Of a stretch of 64,000 nucleotides of DNA, positions 52,805-61,495 are shown piece after piece. Both the position numbers and the translations under genes were made by a program. The first letter of the stretch is position 1; each line of letters opens with the position of its first letter. The notes beneath the pieces were generated by a model. The model did no database searches and had not been told where the DNA came from. It saw nothing but the letters and a program-made list of their open reading frames with translations. The stretch is from Aquicoccus porphyridii (lineage in GTDB: Bacteria > Pseudomonadota > Alphaproteobacteria > Rhodobacterales > Rhodobacteraceae), in assembly GCF_008369105.1 (NCBI RefSeq), contig NZ_VINQ01000001.1:1-64000 (forward strand). Direction: 5' to 3'.

Positions 52805-52963
52805 TCAGCTCGTGGTTTGGGGCACGCAGCTTCCGGTTTCAGGATTGTAGACCGAGCCTTCGGCGCAGGTCATGGCCTGATCGTGGCTGTTCGAACACAT
52901 GGCCGAGGCGAGGCCGGGCGCAAGAACAAGCGCAACGACGGCGAGCGTGAGTTTCCTTTTCAT
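52805..52963 (-). CDS. Small secreted cysteine-containing protein
   Basis: The 52-residue precursor has a clear signal peptide, MKRKLTLAVVALVLAPGLASA, with cleavage expected after ASA. The mature peptide of about 31 residues carries three Cys (CSNSHDQAMTC and GSCVPQ). It ends QTTS. The function is unknown; similar short secreted proteins next to purB are seen in relatives. GAAAGGATA precedes the ATG at 52961-52963. Confidence 0.75.
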   Translation of the reverse strand: MKRKLTLAVVALVLAPGLASAMCSNSHDQAMTCAEGSVYNPETGSCVPQTTS

Positions 52964-53200
52964 GCTGGTATCCTTTCCCGCTGATCGCAAAAGGCTAACA
53001 TGACAGGCTTGTCTCATCGATCACGAAACTGTGAGCCGCGTCCACCCCGGATGCATACTGGTCTCTTTCTTGGCGAAAAAATACTCGAATCCTACCTGTA
53101 CGAATGCATATCGCGATCCATAAGGGCCTGCTTGTCCAGGTTTGTTCCGGGCCGAGCGCAGCGAGGCCCCCGGGCGACGGCAGCGCCGGCGCAAGTCCTG

Positions 53201-54505
53201 CTAACTGCCGAACACCCGGCGAAAGATCGTGTCGACATGCTTGGTGTGATAGCCAAGGTCGAACTTCTCGTCGATCTCGTCCTCGGTAAGGGCCGCGCGC
53301 ACTTCGTCGTCCTTGAGCAGCTCTTCACGGAAATCCGCGCCTTCTTCCCAGACCTTCATCGCGTTGCGCTGAACAAGACGATAGGCGTCCTCGCGGCTCA
53401 CGCCGACCTGGGTCAACGCAAGCAGCACGCGCTGGCTCATCACCAGACCCTTGAACTTGTCCATGTTGGCACGCATGGCGTCGGGGTAGACCACGAGCTT
53501 TTCAATCACGCCCGCCAGCCGGTTCAGTGCGAAATCGAGCGTCACGGTGGCGTCCGGGCCGATGCCGCGTTCGACCGAGGAATGCGAGATGTCGCGTTCA
53601 TGCCAGAGCGCCACGTTCTCCATCGCGGGGATGACCGTCATGCGCACCAGCCGCGCCAGCCCGGTGAGGTTCTCTGTCAACACCGGGTTGCGTTTGTGTG
53701 GCATCGCCGAACTGCCCTTTTGGCCCTTGGAAAAGAATTCCTCGGCTTCCAGAACCTCGGTGCGCTGCATGTGGCGGATCTCGATGGCGATATTCTCGAT
53801 CGAACTGGCGATCACGCCCAGCGTGGCAAAGAACATCGCGTGGCGGTCGCGTGGAATGACCTGGGTCGAGATCGGTTCGGGGCGCAAGCCCAGTTTGGCG
53901 CAGACATGCTCTTCGACCGCGGGATCGATATTCGCGAATGTGCCGACCGCGCCGGAAATCGCGCCGGTGGCGATCTCCCAGCGGGCCTTTTCGAGGCGGT
54001 TCCGGTTGCGGTCCATCTCGGCATAGAACCGCGCGAAGGTCAGGCCCATCGTGGTGGGTTCGGCGTGGATGCCATGGCTGCGCCCGATGCGTACCGTGTC
54101 CTTGTGCTCATGGGCGCGTTTCTTGAGTGCGGCCAGAACCTTGTCGAGATCTGCCAGAAGGATGTCGGCGGCGCGCACCAACTGGATGTTGAGCGTGGTG
54201 TCGAGCACGTCGGAACTGGTCATGCCCTGATGGACAAAGCGCGCTTCGTCATTTCCGATGATCTCGGCGAGGTGGGTGAGGAAGGCGATCACGTCATGCT
54301 TGGTGACGGCCTCGATCTCGTCGATGCGGGCGACGTCGAATTCGACATCCTTCGCCTTCCACACGGCCTCGGCATTCGCGCGCGGGATCACACCCAGATC
54401 GGCCTGTGCGTCGCAGGCGTGGGCCTCGATCTCGTACCAGATGCGGAACTTGGTGGCGGGCTCCCAGATGGCGGTCATCTCGGGGCGGGCATAGCGGGGG
54501 ATCAT
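53201..54505 (-). CDS. purB: Adenylosuccinate lyase
   Basis: The 434-residue fumarase/aspartase-fold enzyme acts twice in purine synthesis, releasing fumarate from SAICAR and from adenylosuccinate. It has IPRYARPEMTAIWEP at the start, THLAEIIGNDEARFVHQGMTSSDVLDT (substrate His and TSSD), and the signature SSAMPHKRNPV. The ATG at 54503-54505 gives the standard family length; the frame to 54544 is too long. Confidence 0.97.
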   Translation of the reverse strand: MIPRYARPEMTAIWEPATKFRIWYEIEAHACDAQADLGVIPRANAEAVWKAKDVEFDVARIDEIEAVTKHDVIAFLTHLAEIIGNDEARFVHQGMTSSDVLDTTLNIQLVRAADILLADLDKVLAALKKRAHEHKDTVRIGRSHGIHAEPTTMGLTFARFYAEMDRNRNRLEKARWEIATGAISGAVGTFANIDPAVEEHVCAKLGLRPEPISTQVIPRDRHAMFFATLGVIASSIENIAIEIRHMQRTEVLEAEEFFSKGQKGSSAMPHKRNPVLTENLTGLARLVRMTVIPAMENVALWHERDISHSSVERGIGPDATVTLDFALNRLAGVIEKLVVYPDAMRANMDKFKGLVMSQRVLLALTQVGVSREDAYRLVQRNAMKVWEEGADFREELLKDDEVRAALTEDEIDEKFDLGYHTKHVDTIFRRVFGS

Positions 54506-54682
54506 GGGCAGATGTCTCGCGGTTGGGATGTTTGGCGCGGTCATAGACTGGGCGCGCCGCGATCACAAGGCGGCGGGGTGGCTGTGATCGAACAGGACTG
54601 GCCAATGCGCCCTGCGGAACTCATCGTTCCAGAGGGGGCGCAAGCGCCGGTGTGGTGGGCCGTTGCTGCCGTTGTGCTGTGA

Positions 54683-54937
54683 TCAGGCGGTGGGCGGGTC
54701 GAGCTCGGCCTTGTTCATGCAGTAGTCGGGCGCGTGATCAAGCTGCGCGCATCGTGCCTGAAGGTCGGCGCAGCCCGCCTGATCGGTGCAGGCCGAACAG
54801 CGCAGGATCATCGCCCGAAAATCGAGCGCGGCCTGATCCGGGTTGCGCAGGATCGGGTTCGCGATATCCGCGCCCAGACGGGTGGCCATGCCGTGTACGA
54901 GATCGGCGCTTTGCGAAATTTTGGAAAAAAGCCCCAT
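54683..54937 (-). CDS. DUF6455 family protein
   Basis: The 84-residue helical protein has the Cys pattern RCSACTDQAGC and CMNKAEL typical of DUF6455, a small family common in Rhodobacterales with unknown role and a possible redox or metal site. GGAGGGA precedes the ATG at 54935-54937. It is divergent from bioY, and a near-perfect FNR-type box (55023-55036) lies between them. Confidence 0.85.
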   Translation of the reverse strand: MGLFSKISQSADLVHGMATRLGADIANPILRNPDQAALDFRAMILRCSACTDQAGCADLQARCAQLDHAPDYCMNKAELDPPTA

Positions 54938-55022
54938 TGTTCCCTCCGAAATGGTGGGCCGGTCTGCGGATGGCAACGCCGGTCCCGATGTCCCTGTGTG
55001 CCCGTCATGCCCGGTCGGCACC

Positions 55023-55036
55023 TTGATTTGGGTCAA
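55023..55036. promoter_or_regulatory. FNR/FnrL-type box
   Basis: TTGAT-TTGG-GTCAA matches the FNR consensus TTGAT-N4-ATCAA in nine of ten positions. It lies 86-99 bases from the DUF6455 start and about 98-111 from the bioY start, in the divergent promoter region, so oxygen-responsive control of either gene is likely. Confidence 0.75.
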
Positions 55037-55133
55037 GTCAGGCGGCCGTGCGGTGTGAATTGGGGCTTGCGCGGTGCATGATGCCGGTGCAGAAAAATGC
55101 CACGACATGCAATTCATCAAGGAGGACGAGAGA

Positions 55134-55724
55134 TTGGCCATTGCAGAAAAACGCCCGGTTCTGGTTGAGGCGCTGGGATTCACACGCGGTTATGCCACAT
55201 CGGCAAGGGATCTGGCATTGATCGTGGCGGGGGTTGGCGCGCTTGTACTGGCGGCGAATATCCGGGTGCCGATGTGGCCGGTGCCGGTCACGATGCAGAC
55301 GCTGGCGGTGCTGATGATCGGGGCGGGCTATGGTCTGCGGCTCGGGCTTGTCACCGTGCTGGCCTATCTGGCGCTTGGCGCGGCAGGCGTGGCGGTGTTC
55401 GCGGGCGAGAGCGCGGGACTGGCCTATATGGCGGGGCCGACCGGCGGTTATCTCGTCGGCTTTGTCGTGGCGGCGGGGCTGATGGCGGCGCTGGCGCGGC
55501 GCGGCTGGGACCGCACGGTGCTGCGCATGGGGGCTGCGATGATTCTGGGCAATGCGGCGATCTATGCCTGCGGCCTGGCCTGGATGAGCGCGCTTTTCGC
55601 CGCCGACAAAGGGATGGGCTGGGTGCTGCAATATGGCATGGTGAATTTCCTTCCCGGTGATGCGCTCAAGATCGCGCTGGCGGCGATGCTGATGCCGCTT
55701 TTGTGGCGCGCAGTGAAACGCTGA
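55134..55724 (+). CDS. bioY: BioY biotin transporter S component
   Basis: The ~196-residue membrane protein has six predicted helices and the BioY signatures NIRVPMWPVPVTMQTLAVLMIGAGYG, LGAAGVAVFAGESAGLAYMAGPTGGYLVGF and GDALKIALAA. It captures biotin and can work alone or with an ECF module; no bioM/bioN gene is nearby. The start is taken as the TTG at 55134, seven bases after GGAGGA; the ATG at 55107 would put that site inside the gene. Confidence 0.92.
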   Translation: MAIAEKRPVLVEALGFTRGYATSARDLALIVAGVGALVLAANIRVPMWPVPVTMQTLAVLMIGAGYGLRLGLVTVLAYLALGAAGVAVFAGESAGLAYMAGPTGGYLVGFVVAAGLMAALARRGWDRTVLRMGAAMILGNAAIYACGLAWMSALFAADKGMGWVLQYGMVNFLPGDALKIALAAMLMPLLWRAVKR

Positions 55725-55750
55725 CAGCGGTCGCATCGGCGACAGTTTTG

Positions 55751-55778
55751 CGCCCGGCCGGAAAGGTCGGGCGTTTTT
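55751..55778 (+). terminator. Rho-independent terminator after bioY
   Basis: CGCCCGGCC (55751-55759) pairs with GGTCGGGCG (55765-55773) around GGAAA, with one G-T, followed by TTTTT. Confidence 0.9.
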
Positions 55779-55838
55779 CATGCGACCGTCAGGGGCCTGT
55801 CATACGGATGCACGGATCACTTCGCATTCCCAGCCGTC

Positions 55839-56169
55839 TTAGCGCCCCACCGCGCCCGTGATCGCCGAGTCGATCATGTCGGTGACACGGTCGATGCCGT
55901 GCGGCGCGTCCTCGCGCCAGAACTGCATTCGCACCTCATCACCATGGTCGATGATCGCTTCTTCGCGGAAACCTTTCTCGGTGACGGCATCGGCAAAGGC
56001 CCGGGCGGAGGCAGTATGGGGAAAAGCGCATAAGGGTCGAGACATGGACGCAGTCGGTGAAGCCCGCGATCGGCGCTTCCCGGGCCAGTGACAGGTTCAG
56101 AAAGGTGGAGGAGGGATTGTCATCGACCCGTCCGAACCAGACACCCCAATGATTGCGCATACCGATCAT
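55839..56169 (-). pseudogene. Decayed DUF695/RraB-type gene with internal deletion and frameshift
   Basis: Two frames on the minus strand together resemble the two ends of a longer protein. The upstream frame (from 56169) reads NHWGVWFGRVDDNPSSTFLN and LAREAPIAGFTDCVHVS, as in DUF695 proteins. The downstream frame (to 55839) reads PHTASARAFADAVTEKGFRE and then FWREDAPHGIDRVTDMI, as in the RraB-like C-terminal domain of the fused family. Around 56040 the reading must shift frame, and about 200 residues expected between the two ends are absent. Assignment is from remembered family patterns and is moderate. Confidence 0.45.
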
Positions 56170-56220
56170 GGAATGGATGTACTGCCGGGTGCGGGAAATG
56201 GAAATGCACCGGTGAGCGGG

Positions 56221-57444
56221 TCAGGCAGAATCGGTCAGTGTGGTGAAGATCTGCGAGCTGCGTTCGAGCGTGCGATGGACCGGACATTTGTCGGCGATTT
56301 CGAGAAGCCGCCGACGCTGATCTTCGCTCAGATCGCCGGTGAGGGTGATTTCACGGCGAAACGAGTCGATCTTTTCCGATTTCCCGGCCGAGCCCGCATC
56401 CTGAGCGTGGACCTTGTCATGGCATACATCCACCTGCACATGGTCGAGCGGCCAGCCCTTGCGGCGGGCATACATGCGGATGGTCATCGAGGTGCAGGCG
56501 CCAAGACCGGATGCCAGGAAACCGTAGGGTGACATGCCGCGATTGGTGCCGCCATAGGATTCCGGTTCATCGGCCAGCACATGATGGCGCGGGCCAGAGG
56601 TGATATCCTGCAAGAACCCACCGGGGTCGGATTCCGAGACGCGGGTGATACCTTCGGGGGCGCCGGGGGGCGGGGCGGGGTGTTTGAGCCCGAGGTAGCG
56701 CGTGGCCCAGGCGGCGATGACACCGGCGGCATATTCGGCGTCCGATGCGTCGGAAATCAGGTGGTCGGCATCATCGAGCGTGACAAAACTCTTGGGGTGC
56801 TTGGCGGCCTTGAAGATGTCGGCGGCGTTGTCGATGCCCACCACGGCATCGCGTGGCGCATGCAGGACGAGCAGCGCGCGCCCCAGGGTTTCGATGGCCC
56901 GGGCGAGATTGCGCGACGAGATGTCGTCGATGAATTCGCGGCTGATGGTGAAGGGGCGTCCGCCGAGATCGACCTTGGCCTCACCCTCGCGGCAGATCCT
57001 GTCGATCTTGTCCGAGAAATGGCGCGTGACATGGGCGGGATCGAAGGGTGCGCCAATGGTGGCGACGGCGCGCACCGATTTCATGTCACCCGCCGCAGCG
57101 AGCACCGCCGCCCCGCCCAGCGAGTGGCCGACGAGCAGGTCGGGCGCCATGTCGTTATCGGCAAGCCATGTCGCGGCGGCCTTGAGATCGGCGAGATTGG
57201 TGGCAAAGGAGGTGTTGGCGAACTCGCCCTCGGAATGGCCCAGCCCGGTGAAATCAAAGCGCAGCACCGCGATACCGGCCGCGTTGAGCCGTTGCGCAAT
57301 GCGCCGGGCGGCGGGAATATCCTTGGAGCAGGTAAAGCAATGGGCAAAGAGCGCGGTGGCCAGGTGCGGCCCCGACGGTCGGTCGAGTCGCGCGGCGAGG
57401 TCATGCCCATCGTGACCGGGAAAGGTTATTTTCTCGCTGGGCAT
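56221..57444 (-). CDS. Alpha/beta hydrolase-OsmC fusion protein
   Basis: The 407-residue protein is bipartite. Residues about 1-255 are an alpha/beta hydrolase with nucleophile Ser in [13 protein letters not shown] and a late DADHLIS His. Residues about 270-407 are an OsmC/Ohr domain with the reactive cysteines in [16 protein letters not shown] and [12 protein letters not shown]. The hydrolase may release an acyl group or thioester and the OsmC part reduces organic hydroperoxides. The same fusion is known in many proteobacteria. Both active sites look intact. Confidence 0.9.
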   Translation of the reverse strand: MPSEKITFPGHDGHDLAARLDRPSGPHLATALFAHCFTCSKDIPAARRIAQRLNAAGIAVLRFDFTGLGHSEGEFANTSFATNLADLKAAATWLADNDMAPDLLVGHSLGGAAVLAAAGDMKSVRAVATIGAPFDPAHVTRHFSDKIDRICREGEAKVDLGGRPFTISREFIDDISSRNLARAIETLGRALLVLHAPRDAVVGIDNAADIFKAAKHPKSFVTLDDADHLISDASDAEYAAGVIAAWATRYLGLKHPAPPPGAPEGITRVSESDPGGFLQDITSGPRHHVLADEPESYGGTNRGMSPYGFLASGLGACTSMTIRMYARRKGWPLDHVQVDVCHDKVHAQDAGSAGKSEKIDSFRREITLTGDLSEDQRRRLLEIADKCPVHRTLERSSQIFTTLTDSA

Positions 57445-57636
57445 GAGGTGGTCCTTTCGGGACTGGCGGATCGGCTAGTTAAAGGGTGGGTGAGGGTCGG
57501 GCCTGGCGCAAGTCATGTTTCAGGTGAATGACGGTGCTGTGAGCAAAGGTGTCCGGCATGTGGCAGAGGTGGATTCGTGACATGATCGGGAGTTTGGGGT
57601 CTTGGCGCGGGTGTGGGAACGGGCTAGGCACAGCGC

Positions 57637-58377
57637 ATGATCTTGCAACATACGATCCCCTATGACGTGCACGCCCCGCGCCCCTTGCCGGGGATTGCGC
57701 CGCTGGCGGCGGATGACTGGCTGCGGGTGGACGACGCCTTTGCCGAGCAGATGACCGAGCGCGAACGGCTGATTGCGGACCGGCGGGCGGCGGTCATTGC
57801 GCTGGACGAAAGCGTGCGGGCGGCGGCCGAGGAATTGCTCGACATGGTTCTGGCACAGGTTCTGGGGACGACGCTCTATGCGCGTGATGGCGACGCGGTG
57901 ATCCGACCCGACGGGAGACGGGTGGAGATTGACCGGGACGATCCGATGGCCACGCTGGGGCGGCTGGTGCAGGAGGATTTTTGCATCCTCGACAAGCGCG
58001 GTGACGAGCATGTGCTGTTGGGCGCGGTGCTGTGTTTTCCGGCAAGCTGGTCCCTGGACGAGAAATTCCGCCGTCCGCTGATCGGTATTCACATCCCGGT
58101 CGAGAGCTATGATGCCAATATCGCGCGGCGGGTGCAGCGGCTGTTCGACGGGGTGCAGCCCGAGCGGCCCTTGTGGCGGTTCAATGCGCTTTGGTATGAC
58201 GATCCGGCCTTGCATCAGCCCCGGCGCGAGGGCGAGCGGCGCGACCGGGTCGATCCGGCAGGGGCGGCGTTCCTGCGATCCGAGATGCAGACCGTAAGGC
58301 GGCTGCCGCAAAGCCGTGCAGTGGTGTTCGGCATTCACACCTATGTTCTGGCGCGGGCGGATGTGGAGCAGGGGTGA
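57637..58377 (+). CDS. DUF3445 (heme-dependent oxidative N-demethylase-like) protein
   Basis: The 246-residue protein has the DUF3445 pattern: LRVDDAFAEQMTERERLI, the DFCILDKRGDEHVLLGAVLCFPASWSLDEKF block and PVESYDANIARRVQRLFDGVQPERPLWRFNALWYDD. Family members bind heme and some catalyse oxidative N-demethylation. The C-terminal half ends in IHTYVLARADVEQG. Substrate not known. Convergent with the lytic transglycosylase gene. Confidence 0.85.
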   Translation: MILQHTIPYDVHAPRPLPGIAPLAADDWLRVDDAFAEQMTERERLIADRRAAVIALDESVRAAAEELLDMVLAQVLGTTLYARDGDAVIRPDGRRVEIDRDDPMATLGRLVQEDFCILDKRGDEHVLLGAVLCFPASWSLDEKFRRPLIGIHIPVESYDANIARRVQRLFDGVQPERPLWRFNALWYDDPALHQPRREGERRDRVDPAGAAFLRSEMQTVRRLPQSRAVVFGIHTYVLARADVEQG

Positions 58378-58383
58378 GGCCGC

Positions 58384-59193
58384 TCACCTGTCGATCTGGG
58401 TGCCCATGATCGAGAGCGATTCCTGGTAGACCGAGGCCGCGTTCCATTGCTTGAGCACGGCATAATTATGGGTGCCCTTGTGATAGGGCTGACCCGGTTT
58501 CCAGCCCTTGGCGCGCAGGTAATTGGCGGTCGAGGCCAGCGCGTCCACCTGGTTGTAGAAGTCGATCCGCCCGTCGCCATTGCCGTCGACCCCGTATTCG
58601 AGCGCGTTGCCCGGCAGGAACTGGGTATGGCCCAACTCGCCATGCTTGGCGCCCTTGGTGGTGGGGGTGACCGACCCGATATCGACCATCCTGAGCGCCC
58701 CGATGGCATGTGGGCGGAAGAAGTCCGAGCGGCGGCAGTCATAGGTCAGGGTGACGATGGCCGAGACCACGTTTGAATCGCCCATGAAGCCGCCAAAGGC
58801 CGTTTCCATGCCGTGAATCGCGATCAGAACCCCCGCCGGCACGCCATAGATGCGTTCGAGCGACTGGTAGAAGGCGGGGCTTTGCGCCTTGCGCTTGCGG
58901 CCTTGAGCGATGATCGTGTTGGCGCCGCGGACCTGCATGAATTTTTCGAGACTATAGCGAAAACTTTTCTGGTTGCGGTCGGCGGCGATGGTGCCGCTGG
59001 CATAGCGGGTCCGGGCCAGCGCCTGGAGCCCGGCGGGCCCGACGCCCGCGCGCCTGGCCTCGGTTGCGAAGGCGGTTTTCCACTGTTCGAATCCGTTGGC
59101 GGTGTTGCCGCAGGTGGCGGCGAGGGTTGGCGCCGAGAGGGCGAGGGCGGTGGAGGCGATGGCCGTGATCTTGAAAAAATTTGCAAGGCGCAT
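58384..59193 (-). CDS. Lytic murein transglycosylase, MltB-like
   Basis: From MRLANFF (59191-59193) the 269-residue protein has a signal peptide (about residues 1-25, ending SAPTLAA before a Cys-containing mature start) and the Slt35/MltB-type domain: RYSLEKFMQVRGANTII, IAIHGMETAFGGFMGDSNV with the catalytic Glu, and GHTQFLPGNALEYGVDGNGDGRIDFYNQVDALASTANYL. It cleaves peptidoglycan to 1,6-anhydromuropeptides in the periplasm. An ATG four codons upstream (59203-59205) is a possible alternative. Confidence 0.9.
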   Translation of the reverse strand: MRLANFFKITAIASTALALSAPTLAATCGNTANGFEQWKTAFATEARRAGVGPAGLQALARTRYASGTIAADRNQKSFRYSLEKFMQVRGANTIIAQGRKRKAQSPAFYQSLERIYGVPAGVLIAIHGMETAFGGFMGDSNVVSAIVTLTYDCRRSDFFRPHAIGALRMVDIGSVTPTTKGAKHGELGHTQFLPGNALEYGVDGNGDGRIDFYNQVDALASTANYLRAKGWKPGQPYHKGTHNYAVLKQWNAASVYQESLSIMGTQIDR

Positions 59194-59350
59194 AAAAAAT
59201 TCCATGAGATATCCGGGATCTGTTGTTGAGCCAAGTTTAGCCGCCAATTGCCATCGTCGCAAAGACAAATGATCCCCGATGCCGTCGCGGCGCACTTGAC
59301 GGGCGGGCAGGGGCACAGCAGCGTGGCGAGAGACGGATCAGAGGTGGATC

Positions 59351-59899
59351 ATGGGCTATATCGGCAAAGAGGTGGTGCTGGACGATCCGGCGCTGGTGCA
59401 CGCATCGGCGCAGCTTTATGGCAAGGTCTATATCGGGCCGGGGGCGTCGGTCTGGCCTAACGTGGTGACACGGGCCGAGATGTATGAAATCCGCATCGGG
59501 GCGCGCAGCAATGTCCAGGATTTCGTGATGATCCATGTCGGCACGTTCACGCCCACCATCGTCGGTGAGGACTGCTCGATCACCCATCACGTCACCTTGC
59601 ACGGCTGCGAGATCGGCGACCGTTGCCTGATCGGGATCAACGCGACGATCATGGACGGGGCGAAGATCGGGGCCAACTCGATCGTGGCGGGGCATTCGAT
59701 CGTGACCGAGAATGCGGAATTCTCGGCAAATTCGATTATTGCCGGGGTGCCGGCCAAGCAGGTCGCAACGCGCGATTGCGGGGCGAAGAACGTTGGAAAT
59801 GCACGGTTTTACGAGATGAACGCCCGCAACTATGCACAGGGGCGCGACCGGTTGAGCAAGGATCAGGTTGCGCAGCTTGCCGCGATCTTCGCCGGTTGA
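59351..59899 (+). CDS. Gamma carbonic anhydrase-like hexapeptide protein
   Basis: The 182-residue protein is a left-handed beta helix with hexapeptide repeats (GPGASVWPNVVTRAEMYEIRIGARSNVQDF) and three metal-type His residues: MIHVGT, ITHHVTLHG. It continues to IAGVPAKQV and a C-terminal helix. Relatives include CamH-type gamma-carbonic anhydrases and PaaY; the former is suggested by the His set but activity is unproven. Confidence 0.88.
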   Translation: MGYIGKEVVLDDPALVHASAQLYGKVYIGPGASVWPNVVTRAEMYEIRIGARSNVQDFVMIHVGTFTPTIVGEDCSITHHVTLHGCEIGDRCLIGINATIMDGAKIGANSIVAGHSIVTENAEFSANSIIAGVPAKQVATRDCGAKNVGNARFYEMNARNYAQGRDRLSKDQVAQLAAIFAG

Positions 59900-59944
59900 G
59901 CGCGCAGGATCGCGAGATCCCGCGCGCCGTGCAACCATCCGGTT

Positions 59945-61045
59945 TCAGATGAAAGCGGCAAAAATCTGGGCGCCCAGCTGGGTTTGCGAGGTTCCCATTA
60001 TGAACCCGGTCAGCGCCGCCATGCGCCCGCTGAATTCAAAGCTTTCGCGTCCGAGAACGGTGTAGGTCAGCACCGCAGCACCCAGCGGCAACGAGAAGGC
60101 GATCACCGATGCGTTCATCGAATGGATCGCGGCACGGTGCAAGAGCGGTTTTGCCTGTGCTGGCTGGGGCAGGTCGTTCTCGGGCGGGTAGAGCGCCATT
60201 CTGATCCCTGCGTTTTGCAGCCATACCTTGTCGCGTACCGGTGCCGCCCGGGGCCGGTTGCGCCGTGTGCCCGATCTGGCGCGGTCGGCATGGATGGCGG
60301 GATGGGTCGGACGAATGGGGACGGGCTTGGGCTTGGGCTCGGGTTCCACCATGGCCGCCTGAGTTGCGATGAAAGGGTCTGTCCTTCGATTGCTCCGCTC
60401 GGCGTCGTAACGTCGCGCGAGATCGTCAAAAACGTCATCGGGCATGATGTCGGTGACGGGACGAGCGGTGGCACGGACGGTATGTTCCTCTTTGCCGGGG
60501 CTGGCGGTGGCGCTGGGGGCGCAGGCCGCGTATTCCTCCATGGGTTCCTCCATGGGGACAGGGGCCGGCGTGGTTTGCGATACGTCGGTTTCGTCTTGCA
60601 GCACCTGCCAGATATGTTCGATGACCGCGTCGTAAAGATCCTCGGAGAACGCCTCGACCAGTTCGATCCGAAGGAAACGATCGGGGGGATGATGGGTTTC
60701 GACCCGCTCGACCAAGCCATCGAACACGAACTTGCGCCGTTCGAACAGTGGGCCGTCGCAGGGCATGTCCTCACGGGTGCCCACGGCGATCACGAGGCTT
60801 TCAGCATAGGGGCGCAAGGCCTCGACATGATTGAATTCCTTGGAGAAATCGCAAAATGCGAGGCATATCCGAAGCCCGGACAGGTCGAGCGTGATGAAAT
60901 CGTCATACTGTGACGACACCCGCACGTCGAGCGCGGGGTTGTTTCGCAATACCTCTTCCAGCTCGGCCGCGAGGGCCGGGAAGTTGAGTTCGGACGGGGT
61001 GGCATAGCACAATGCCGCAATCGTACTGTTGGCTTTGCTCGTCAT
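59945..61045 (-). CDS. Protein of unknown function with a C-terminal hydrophobic segment
   Basis: The 366-residue protein matches no family I recognise. Residues 1-150 form an ordered alpha/beta domain (RVSSQYDDFITLDLSGLRICLAFCDF, VIAVGTREDM, LFERRKFVFDGLVERVETHHPP). Residues about 165-290 are low-complexity and basic. The last 50 residues contain a hydrophobic stretch (VIAFSLPLGAAVLTYTVLG) that probably anchors the protein. It has no signal peptide, so the N-terminal domain is cytoplasmic. No ribosome site decides the start; the chosen ATG is at 61043-61045. Confidence 0.65.
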   Translation of the reverse strand: MTSKANSTIAALCYATPSELNFPALAAELEEVLRNNPALDVRVSSQYDDFITLDLSGLRICLAFCDFSKEFNHVEALRPYAESLVIAVGTREDMPCDGPLFERRKFVFDGLVERVETHHPPDRFLRIELVEAFSEDLYDAVIEHIWQVLQDETDVSQTTPAPVPMEEPMEEYAACAPSATASPGKEEHTVRATARPVTDIMPDDVFDDLARRYDAERSNRRTDPFIATQAAMVEPEPKPKPVPIRPTHPAIHADRARSGTRRNRPRAAPVRDKVWLQNAGIRMALYPPENDLPQPAQAKPLLHRAAIHSMNASVIAFSLPLGAAVLTYTVLGRESFEFSGRMAALTGFIMGTSQTQLGAQIFAAFI

Positions 61046-61495
61046 GAGGGAATCCTCCTGCCATCAGTTCTCGTTGAGTTGAACAGTCAATTAAGGGCGC
61101 ATTTGGGACGAATTGTGGAATTTTGAGTGTCAATAAGGGCAGGATTGTCGCAATTGGCGCATCATTTTGCGCGGGGGCGTCCGGATTGTTGAGACGGATC
61201 GCCCTGGAATGAGCCTCTGGATTGCCCCGGCGGGGGCGTGAAATGCCTGTCGCGATGCCATTTGAGGCACGCGGGAAGGGGATTCGTTAACGCGGTGATT
61301 TCGTCGGAATCGGGGGGGTGACATCCGGCTGTTTTCCGGCTGCCGCCCGGCTGCCGGGTGACGGCGGGGCATGGGCGACGCGAGGAGTGAACGCCCCGCG
61401 CGGATGTTTCACAAAGGGTTCATATGAATGTTTTCCAAATTTCACATGAGCATGAGACCGGTCATCCGAAACGCGGTTAATCGGGATCTGCGCCC
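61046..61495. other. Gene-free region with the second iterated element
   Basis: About 450 bases between the unknown protein and the DeoR regulator. It holds copy 2 of the CCGGCTG element at 61311-61358 and a GTTAACG about 20 bases before it. Promoters of both flanking, diverging genes must lie here. No convincing small gene was seen. Confidence 0.55.
61311..61358 (+). repeat. CCGGCTG iterated element, copy 2
   Basis: Three CCGGCTG units start at 61325, 61336 and 61347, again exactly 11 bases apart, after CGGGGGGGTGACAT and before CCGGGTG. Apart from four or five substitutions it equals copy 1 at 15990-16037. Confidence 0.8.
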
